Shown: piece after piece, positions 1 to 5,447 of the stretch
How the letters are laid out: every line of letters starts with the position of its first letter
Numbering within the stretch: position 1 is the stretch's first letter
DNA from: Acidobacteriota bacterium
GTDB taxonomy: Bacteria > Acidobacteriota > Terriglobia > Terriglobales > Acidobacteriaceae
DNA: 14,893 nt
Assembly: GCA_021810735.1 (NCBI GenBank)
Contig: JAJZIF010000039.1
Span: 1-14,893, forward strand
Direction of reading: 5' to 3'
Made by a program: the position numbers and the translations under genes
Notes under the pieces: generated by a model
The model's database searches: none
What the model saw: only the letters and a program-made list of their open reading frames with translations
What the model was told of the DNA's origin: nothing

Positions 1-919
1 ACTGCCGGGTTGAGCCTTCACTCAGCGTCGGGTTCAAGGGCGAGATGGTCAGTGTGGTCGCCGCCGCCACAGTATCGACTGCGGTTGCCTTGTAAGCTGT
101 GCCTCCTGTGGCGGTGGCCGTGATGGTGCAGCTGGTGCCCACCGGGGACGAGGCGGTAAACAGTCCGCTCGACGTGATGCTGCCGCAACTGGCTGCCCAG
201 GTGGAGGCGAGATTCGCGGTGAACTGCTGCGTCGTGCCCTGCGGCGTGGAGGCCGTCGCCGGAGTGACGGTCAGCGGATCGGTGACCGTGGCCGTCGTCG
301 ATGCGGCGTGGCCGCTGCCGTCGGTCGCTGTCGCCGTGATGGTGCAGGAACCGGCCGCCATCGGCGCGGTGAACAGTCCAGCCGAGCTGATGGTTCCGCA
401 GCTTGCCGCCCACGTTGCCGCCGCGCTGGCCGTGAACTGCTGGGTCGCGCCTTCACTCAGCGTCGGGTTCAACGGACTGATGGAGAATGAAACGACCGCT
501 GCTACCGTGTCATATGCGTAAGCGCTGTACTTGTTTCCAATCCCCAACGCCTGGATGGTGCATCGCGTCCCCACCGCGGAGGTCGCGGTAAACAGCCCGC
601 CCGATGTGATGGTTCCGCAACCGGCGCTCCAGTTCACCGGCATACTCGCCGTGAACTGCTGGGTTTGTCCCTGCGGCGTGCTCACCTTGACCGGCGACAG
701 GATGATGGGAGACACGATATTGGCCGTCGTCGATCCGGTCGCTCCGCTGCCACCCGTGGCCGTGGCCGTGATGGTGCATGGACCCGGCACGTAGCGCGCT
801 GTATACAAACCGCTGCTGGTGATCGAGCCGCAGCTCGCCTTCCAGGTCGCCGCCGCGCTGGCGGTGAACTGCTGGGTCGCCCCTTCGCTCACCGTCGGAT
901 TCACTGGCGAAACCGTCAA
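1..919 (-). repeat. Tandem two-module (A-B) repeat of about 432-435 bp within the Ig-like gene
   Basis: The A-module phrase NPT(V/L)SEG recurs at residues 33, 177 and 322, giving periods of 144 and 145 residues. The B-module phrase STPQG recurs at residues 106 and 250, a period of 144. At DNA level the CTTCACTCAGCGTCGGGTTC block occurs at both 16-35 and 451-470 (435 bp apart). The unit of duplication is therefore an A-B pair rather than a single module. The array continues past position 1. Confidence 0.85.
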
Positions 920-997
920 TGCAAGTAGACTGGAGACGCCAAACAGTCCGGGCACGCAAAGCAAGGCGCCTCGCCGAATCGATTGTTGAATCCGCAT
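1..997 (-). CDS. Secreted tandem Ig-like repeat protein (N-terminal part; C-terminus lies beyond the window)
   Basis: An open frame runs without a stop from ATG at 997 to the window edge (332 codons seen). A strong Shine-Dalgarno, GGAGGA at 1001-1006, sits just upstream and fixes the start. The first 26 residues look like a signal peptide: RR at 8-9, a hydrophobic stretch [16 protein letters not shown], and likely cleavage after Ala26. The rest is Ig-like/BIG-type modules of about 72 residues with recurring phrases [16 protein letters not shown] and CTITATAT. Two module types alternate (A at about 27-97, 172-241 and 316 onward; B at 98-171 and 242-315). Each complete module holds exactly two Cys, 18-19 residues apart. 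The product is probably secreted or surface-exposed, in adhesion or as a structural stalk; no catalytic domain is visible in this part. Frame and repeats are seen directly; the role is inferred. Confidence 0.85.
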   Translation of the reverse strand, partial: MRIQQSIRRGALLCVPGLFGVSSLLALTVSPVNPTVSEGATQQFTASAAATWKASCGSITSSGLYTARYVPGPCTITATATGGSGATGSTTANIVSPIILSPVKVSTPQGQTQQFTASMPVNWSAGCGTITSGGLFTATSAVGTRCTIQALGIGNKYSAYAYDTVAAVVSFSISPLNPTLSEGATQQFTASAAATWAASCGTISSAGLFTAPMAAGSCTITATATDGSGHAASTTATVTDPLTVTPATASTPQGTTQQFTANLASTWAASCGSITSSGLFTASSPVGTSCTITATATGGTAYKATAVDTVAAATTLTISPLNPTLSEGSTRQ

Positions 998-1090
998 ACG
1001 TCCTCCGAAATCCGGGGACACACGTGCCCCACAAGCGGGTTTGGATTCTTTGGTTCGCGGGTAGGAGATGTGGGCCGCATTTTTCGAAGC

Positions 1091-1654
1091 GTGACGGAAG
1101 ACTTGGGCTTGCTGCTGCGCGAGTTCCCCGGTCGCGGCACACAGCCGGCGCCGATGATCCTCGACAGCCGCACCTTGCAGTCCACTCCGGAGCCGGGCGA
1201 CCGCGGCGGATACGACGCGGCCAAACGGCGCAAGGGATGGAAGGTGCATGCGGCGGCGGACACGCTGGGGTACTTGCTGGGGCTGCATGTGACCGCGGCC
1301 AGCGAACAGGACCGGCCCTAAGTGCAGCGCTTGGTCGAGCAGGTGCAGCAAATCACCGCGAACCGTGTGGACTTGGCCTATGTCGATCAGGGGTACACGG
1401 GAGAAACCGCTCAGGATGCGGCCGCGGCGCACGGCATCCAGTTGGATGTGGTCGAACATACCCAGGCCAGGCGCGGCTTCGTTCTGCTGCCCCGCCGATG
1501 GGACATCGGGAAAAGCTTCGCCTGGGACGCATGTTTTCGGCGCTTGGCAGGAAACTAGGAACGGCTGTCGGCAACTCTTGCTGGCTTTCATGACTTGGCC
1601 ATTGCCTGCCTGATGCTCGTTCAACTTTTCAAGCTTCTCAACTCAAGTTCATGA
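1091..1654 (+). pseudogene. Decayed IS5-family transposase (IS427/IS1031-like), truncated with two in-frame stops
   Basis: One frame carries typical IS5-family DDE transposase sequence: [10 protein letters not shown] with the first catalytic Asp at 1163-1165, then [21 protein letters not shown], then VDLAYVDQGYTG with the second Asp at 1385-1387, then GFVLLPRRW...SFAW and a hydrophobic C-terminus ending at TGA 1652-1654. In-frame stops interrupt it at 1319-1321 (TAA, where the family usually has Gln after the QDRA-type motif, so CAA to TAA) and 1556-1558 (TAG, where a Tyr is usual before ERL). The catalytic Glu of the W-V-V-E-R motif is replaced: the text reads W-D-I-G-K with Gly at 1508-1510. 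The N-terminal third is not recognisable before about 1091. The gene is dead by three independent criteria. The family call rests on motif recognition from memory. Confidence 0.85.
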
Positions 1655-1661
1655 CAGGCTC
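1091..1661 (+). mobile_element. IS5-family insertion-sequence remnant with only a right end
   Basis: The transposase stop falls inside TTCATGACAGGCTC (1648-1661). Read outward this is GAGCCTGTCATGAA, resembling terminal repeats of IS5-family elements, and it is followed by TA within a CTAG sequence. I find no matching left terminal repeat near 1000-1090, so the left end is deleted or unrecognisable. The remnant abuts the start of the Ig-like repeat gene (divergent), so that gene's promoter must lie in or near IS-derived DNA. The terminal-repeat assignment is inference. Confidence 0.55.
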
Positions 1662-1946
1662 TAGGGAAGGAGACAGGGCTACAATCTGCAGCTTCCTGCG
1701 GAGATCGAGATTCGCAGTCTTTCGTCGCAGAGCGACTTCGTAATGGGACGAAATATACTTCGATCACTGAAACAGCGCCATATAACTTTCTTCTCATACG
1801 GGGTTGACTGTTGGGGTGCGAAACCTAATTCCTTTCGATTCATGGTGTGAACTCTTGTTCACTTCAGTTTCCGCTTGGACCGAAATTCTTTCCAGTTTGC
1901 GAACGCGGCACTTTCGCCGGATGCCGCCGAGGTGGAGGAGCAAACT
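1662..1946. other. Gene-free stretch between the IS remnant and the dioxygenase remnant
   Basis: I see no convincing coding sequence here; short open frames have no recognisable motifs and no ribosome binding site. A weak sigma70-like pair TTGACT (1804-1809), 16 bases, TAATTC (1826-1831) points toward the dioxygenase remnant and could be its old promoter. Confidence 0.4.
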
Positions 1947-2435
1947 ATGGGCCAACAATTATGCGTCGCATCGCATAACTCCACGCTGGGTGAGCTATCT
2001 CTAAAGACCCGGATGCAGTTATCTCCCGAGAAGCTTCAGACGCTGGAAGAACAGGGTTATCTTGTCCTGGAGTCGATCACAGACCATCTGAAGCGAATTA
2101 CGTTCGAAGCACATAAGAACAGTTCATCGAGCGGAAAGCGGGCATTCGGGATGGCTTGATTTTTCGGCATGCTTGCATCTGCCAATCGAAGGCACCGATG
2201 AAGCTGGCGCAGATCAAGAATCCAACGGACTACGCACCCGCCCTTGCCGAATTAGGTTTCTTATCCAATGCGAAATGTCTTGCGAAGCGGATGCTCGGAC
2301 CCAAGGCGACTCTACGGTTCGATATGCTGTTGCTCAAGCCTGGCCAACTCCGGAACGGACACTCCATGGCACCAGGATGTGGCATCCTGCGACCCCCAGT
2401 TTGAGCGTAAAGGGATCGCATTCTGGATGCAGTGA
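1947..2435 (+). pseudogene. Phytanoyl-CoA dioxygenase (PhyH) family pseudogene, frameshifted
   Basis: The ATG at 1947 has an excellent ribosome binding site (GGAGGAG 1934-1940, 6-base spacer). The first frame gives LSPEKLQTLEEQGYLVLES, the usual N-terminal signature of PhyH-family Fe(II)/2-oxoglutarate oxygenases, but stops at 2157-2159. Homology resumes in a second frame from about 2198 (NPTDYAPALAELGF, then LGPKATLRFDMLLLKPGQ). It switches again near 2352-2360 to a third segment with TPWHQDVASCDPQFERKG, where His (2370-2372) and Asp (2376-2378) form the HxD iron-binding motif. That segment reads IAFWMQ and ends at TGA 2433-2435. At least two frameshifts and loss of the C-terminal half, including the distal His, mean it cannot make a working oxygenase. 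Remnants may extend past 2435 but I cannot place them confidently. The intact gene may have hydroxylated a small molecule; the substrate is unknown. Confidence 0.7.
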
Positions 2436-3449
2436 GAGAGTTATGGATGCTTCGCGGTGGAATCTCGAATCGCTCTGCTCAAATGGCGGAGAGGGGAGAT
2501 TCTCAGCCTGGATGGCATGCGATATGGAATCCGCCGGAGCATCCATGCGCTTTTCAAGTGATTCCGCGCATGGCGCAGTGAGTTGCCGATTCGACGTCTC
2601 GCAATGGAGCAAATACCGAGGCTCCTCCGCGATACCGGAACTTCGTGCCTGTCGAGGCGCTTGCACCGGGGCCGAAACCCACCCCTCCAAGTTAGGCAGC
2701 GTGTATACCTCACGCTTCGGTGTGGACGGGACCGCAGGTATCGGCGTCGCGTTTTTCCGATGTCGCCACGCGCTTTCCCGGTGGTTCATGGCGTACAGAA
2801 AAGCCTCCATCCGGCTGGAAACCCCAAGCTTGTCGAAAATGTGGAACAGGTGGTTTTTAATCGTGTGTTCGCTCAATTTAAGAGCGGCCGCCAATTCTCT
2901 GTTCGTGAGCCCGTCTCCAAGTAAATGCAGCACCTCCTCCTCACGCGCACTCAGGATCGCTTCGCCGGCGGAATTTACGATCCTGAATTCATTGGACCAC
3001 GCACACGATTCGATCAAGCACGCCAGTTGTTCGCTGTCGGCCCATATCTGGCCGGAATAGACACAGTTGATGCACTTGCAAAGAGCCGCAAACCCGATCT
3101 CCGCTCCGCAAACAACACCGCGTGCCTGCGCTCGAAGGTAGGCCGCAGCCTCGTCGGGAGACAAATGCGGTGAGAGTATGATCGGCCGGGTCTCCGCGTG
3201 GACCCGTTGCAATTCCTCGAGGAGCGCCAGGACGGCAAATGGGCCCCTCTTCTCGGACTTGCTGATGATCGCTACATCGGGGCGCTGGTCGGAAACCAGC
3301 CGCACCGCCTCTTCAGTGTTCTTTGCAAAGCCGACAACCTCATATGCCGGCTGCTTCTCAATGGCATGCTTTAGAAGATCCGACTCCATGGCAGTGGTGT
3401 CGATGATGACGAGAGATATGCACTTCGCAGGAAAACTGGCAGTCAACAT
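2334..3449 (-). CDS. LuxR/NarL-type response-regulator-like transcription factor with degenerate receiver and C-terminal extension
   Basis: The 371-residue product has a receiver-like domain (about 11-145) followed by a clear LuxR/GerE helix-turn-helix (about 165-222: LSAREEEVLHLLGDGLTNRE, then LSEHTIKNHLFHIFDKLGV). Receiver hallmarks are missing. The position after PDVAII that should be the phospho-acceptor Asp is Ser63, the acidic pair is reduced to Asp17, and the conserved Lys after ARG is absent (VVCG). Phosphorylation control is therefore unlikely. Family members normally end soon after the helix-turn-helix; here some 150 more residues follow (from about 2783 down to 2334). The last 33 or so are antisense to the PhyH remnant, suggesting the original stop was lost. 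Start ATG 3447-3449 has only a weak upstream GAGG. It is divergent from the polysaccharide operon and probably regulates it or itself. Confidence 0.8.
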   Translation of the reverse strand: MLTASFPAKCISLVIIDTTAMESDLLKHAIEKQPAYEVVGFAKNTEEAVRLVSDQRPDVAIISKSEKRGPFAVLALLEELQRVHAETRPIILSPHLSPDEAAAYLRAQARGVVCGAEIGFAALCKCINCVYSGQIWADSEQLACLIESCAWSNEFRIVNSAGEAILSAREEEVLHLLGDGLTNRELAAALKLSEHTIKNHLFHIFDKLGVSSRMEAFLYAMNHRESAWRHRKNATPIPAVPSTPKREVYTLPNLEGWVSAPVQAPRQARSSGIAEEPRYLLHCETSNRQLTAPCAESLEKRMDAPADSISHAIQAENLPSPPFEQSDSRFHREASITLSLHPECDPFTLKLGVAGCHILVPWSVRSGVGQA

Positions 3450-3935
3450 AATGTCTCGGCCTCAATGAAAATCGGGAAACACTTTCGGAGGGGGGACTCA
3501 AATCATAATGCCGCGCGAATATTCCGTCAACGCGATGGGATGCAAAAACGCTGCCTGAAGGCGAACAATCTTTTCAGTTGATCTTTGACCTCTCTCAGGA
3601 GTGCTTCAACGAGCACCTGGCCGGAGAGGAGGGATGAGACGTTCTACTCAGGTAGTTCTGTCTATTGTGCGGACCTGCCCCACTCGTTAGATTCAGTAGC
3701 GCGCCAGCCCCGCAACTGGCATTGCGCTCTGTACATACGGTTAGGAAAGCATTTGCAATTCTGAACAATGCACGACTGTCTTCTGTTGGGTTTGGCAACT
3801 TCCGTCAATGCAGGGGAATGTGTCTTTCGCGGCCGATTTGTCTGGCGAGGGCACGTTTTCGTTGATTTTTGACGTCCGATCATCCCGTCAATTAACGACG
3901 CTGAGTTGCTGCGAACAGCACTTCCGGAGATATCT
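3450..3935. promoter_or_regulatory. Divergent intergenic control region between regulator and polysaccharide operon
   Basis: This stretch of about 490 bases has no convincing gene. It separates the minus-strand regulator from the plus-strand sugar transferase and must contain both promoters. It contains five copies of a TTGAC-centred motif in both orientations (listed separately). I could not place a convincing -35/-10 pair, and no JUMPstart/ops (GGCGGTAG) element or full sigma54 site was found. The length suggests a long untranslated leader or several operator sites. Confidence 0.5.
3521..3896. repeat. Repeated TTGACGG-type motif, candidate operator set
   Basis: On the minus strand the core TTGACGG(A/G)A recurs: plus-strand text ATTCCGTCAACG (3521-3532), CTTCCGTCAATG (3799-3810), ATCCCGTCAATT (3882-3893). 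On the plus strand a related 14-mer occurs twice, GTTGATCTTTGACC (3577-3590) and GTTGATTTTTGACG (3861-3874), matching at 12 of 14 bases. The copy at 3861-3874 and the reverse complement at 3886-3896 form an imperfect inverted repeat with an 11-base centre, ending 39 bases before the operon start codon. Binding by the adjacent LuxR-type regulator is inference. Confidence 0.4.
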
Positions 3936-5381
3936 GTGACCTCATCCAGTCGAAGGGCCGTGCAAGAGGTTGCGATGGTTGGTGACATAGCGATCGGGTT
4001 TGGATCTCTTATGTTCTCCTACGCGCTCTCGTCTCATCGACCTCTTCTCCAATTGATGCACACGGCCGAGGTGGATCGCCCGATGGAACGCCTGCTGTCG
4101 TTCCTGGTCCTCGCATTGGCCTGGCATATCTGGTTTACGGCCATCGGCCTATACCGTTCCCATCGGCTCTCGCGTGCAAGCCAGGAGTTTGGCGACATCT
4201 GCAAAGCTTCCCTCTCGGCGGCTGTATGCGTTTTGTTCTGGTGCCGTCTCCGTCCGCATAGTGCGATGCAGCCCTTGAGCTGGGACCTGGCGATCGTTTC
4301 CATTTTTGGCTTACTGCTTCTAGCCGGACTGACATTCAGCAGAGCTATAGGACGCGCCACAACCCACGCGATGCGGTTTCATGGCCGCAACTTGAGAAAC
4401 ATCCTGGTACTTGGCACAAACGACCGGGCGATACAGTTTGTGGACAACATCTGGCAACATCCCGAATGGGGATACCAGCTCGCAGGGTTCGCGGACGACA
4501 AATGGTTTGCCCAAGAGGCGCCCGAGTCCTACCGGCGGCAGTTGCTGGGCGGCATCGATCAGGTGCCCGATATATTACGAAGCCTGGCTTTGGATGAGGT
4601 CATTGTCGCCCTGCCAATGGCCTCCTATTATCGCCAAATGGCCTGGATCGCTTCTCTTTGCAAGCAACAGGGCATACTTGTGCGCGTGACCGGCAGTCTG
4701 TTCGATCTACGCGATGCTTCCAGGAGATCGGACGGCATGACAGGTTCGGTCACATTGTGGGACGAAGCCGAAAGCCCGTGGGAATCTTCCATAAAGCGGG
4801 TTGTAGATCTGGTGGTGGCGTCGAGCGTCCTTGTCGGGGTTTCTCCGTTGCTGGTTCTAGTTGCGATCGCCATCAAGTCCACGTCTCCTGGCCCGGTGTT
4901 CTTCGTTCAGGAGAGAGTTGGCAAAGGGAAACGGCCATTCAGGATGCTGAAACTACGCACCATGGTATCGGACGCCGAGGCGCGTCTTCGGGAATTCGAG
5001 CACCTGAACGAAACTCGCGGTCCGGCGTTCAAAATCACACACGATCCAAGGGTCACCAGGCTCGGCAGGTTTTTGCGCAAGACCAGTCTGGATGAGCTTC
5101 CTCAATTGATCAATGTCATCCTCGGCGATATGAGCCTGGTCGGGCCACGCCCGCTGCCGCTGCGAGACTACAGGGGGTTCTCGCAAGACTGGCATCGTCG
5201 CCGCTTCAGTGTCAAACCGGGGATCACGTGCCTGTGGCAAGTGAGAGGGAGAAGCACGATCACTTTCGATCAGTGGATGGAGTTGGACATGGACTACATC
5301 GACCGGTGGTCCATTTGGCTCGACATGAAGATATTGTTCCAGACGATCCCGGCAATCCTTCGCGGTTCCGGCGCCTTTTAG
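3936..5381 (+). CDS. Exopolysaccharide polyprenyl glycosylphosphotransferase (WcaJ/WbaP-type sugar transferase)
   Basis: A membrane enzyme of 481 residues that would transfer a sugar-1-phosphate from a nucleotide sugar to polyprenyl phosphate, the first step of lipid-linked glycan assembly. It has hydrophobic segments near the N-terminus (about 15-70 and 95-140), a Rossmann/CoA-binding-like middle domain (NILVLGTNDRA), another membrane segment after KRVVDLVVASS, and the C-terminal bacterial sugar transferase domain. The last shows PGPVFFVQERVGKGKRPFRM, LKLRTM, the catalytic SLDELPQ, GDMSLVGPRPLP and KPGITCLWQV. The usual KPGITGLWQV carries Cys for Gly here. I chose GTG 3936 over the in-frame TTG at 3906 because GGAGA (3926-3930) lies 5 bases before it. 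It is the first gene of the plus-strand operon. The sugar (glucose or galactose type) cannot be read from sequence. Confidence 0.93.
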   Translation: MTSSSRRAVQEVAMVGDIAIGFGSLMFSYALSSHRPLLQLMHTAEVDRPMERLLSFLVLALAWHIWFTAIGLYRSHRLSRASQEFGDICKASLSAAVCVLFWCRLRPHSAMQPLSWDLAIVSIFGLLLLAGLTFSRAIGRATTHAMRFHGRNLRNILVLGTNDRAIQFVDNIWQHPEWGYQLAGFADDKWFAQEAPESYRRQLLGGIDQVPDILRSLALDEVIVALPMASYYRQMAWIASLCKQQGILVRVTGSLFDLRDASRRSDGMTGSVTLWDEAESPWESSIKRVVDLVVASSVLVGVSPLLVLVAIAIKSTSPGPVFFVQERVGKGKRPFRMLKLRTMVSDAEARLREFEHLNETRGPAFKITHDPRVTRLGRFLRKTSLDELPQLINVILGDMSLVGPRPLPLRDYRGFSQDWHRRRFSVKPGITCLWQVRGRSTITFDQWMELDMDYIDRWSIWLDMKILFQTIPAILRGSGAF

Positions 5382-5386
5382 ATTCA

Positions 5387-5426
5387 GGCGATGAACCCCA
5401 AAGCATCGCCGATGTGGTTCCACCAC
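5387..5426 (+). other. Two small hairpins in the spacer before the fusion gene
   Basis: GGCGATG (5387-5393) pairs with CATCGCC (5404-5410) around a 10-base loop, and GTGG (5414-5417) pairs with CCAC (5423-5426). No U-tract follows, so a classical terminator is unlikely. It could be an RNA-processing or attenuation element between the first gene and the next, which starts 21 bases later with GAGAGGG at 5434-5440. Confidence 0.35.
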
Positions 5427-5447
5427 TAACAATGAGAGGGCGCATCC

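Noticed and set aside
1..919. Repetitive DNA at the left edge as a CRISPR or intergenic satellite
   Set aside because: The repeats keep an open reading frame with codon-level variation and encode Ig-like modules; no short direct repeats with unique spacers.
510..1142. Minus-strand open frame of 210 codons
   Set aside because: Out of frame with the Ig-like repeat gene; His/Arg-rich shadow of the repeat DNA.
919..1593. Plus-strand open frame of 224 codons over the IS remnant
   Set aside because: It is a different frame from the one carrying the transposase motifs; no motif of its own.
2527..2574. Possible further PhyH segment resembling the ESGxMxFIPGSH region
   Set aside because: Similarity is short with several mismatches, and a competing match to the same family region exists near 2433-2460 in another frame; chance cannot be excluded without a search.
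2173..3060. Plus-strand open frame of 295 codons over the regulator region
   Set aside because: It lies opposite the clear LuxR helix-turn-helix coding sequence. Apart from a short PhyH-like phrase (ESAGASMRF...HGAV, about 2527-2574) it has no family motifs.
3715..3732. TGGCATTGCGCTCTGT as a sigma54 promoter
   Set aside because: The -24 half is acceptable but the -12 TTGC element is absent at the required spacing.
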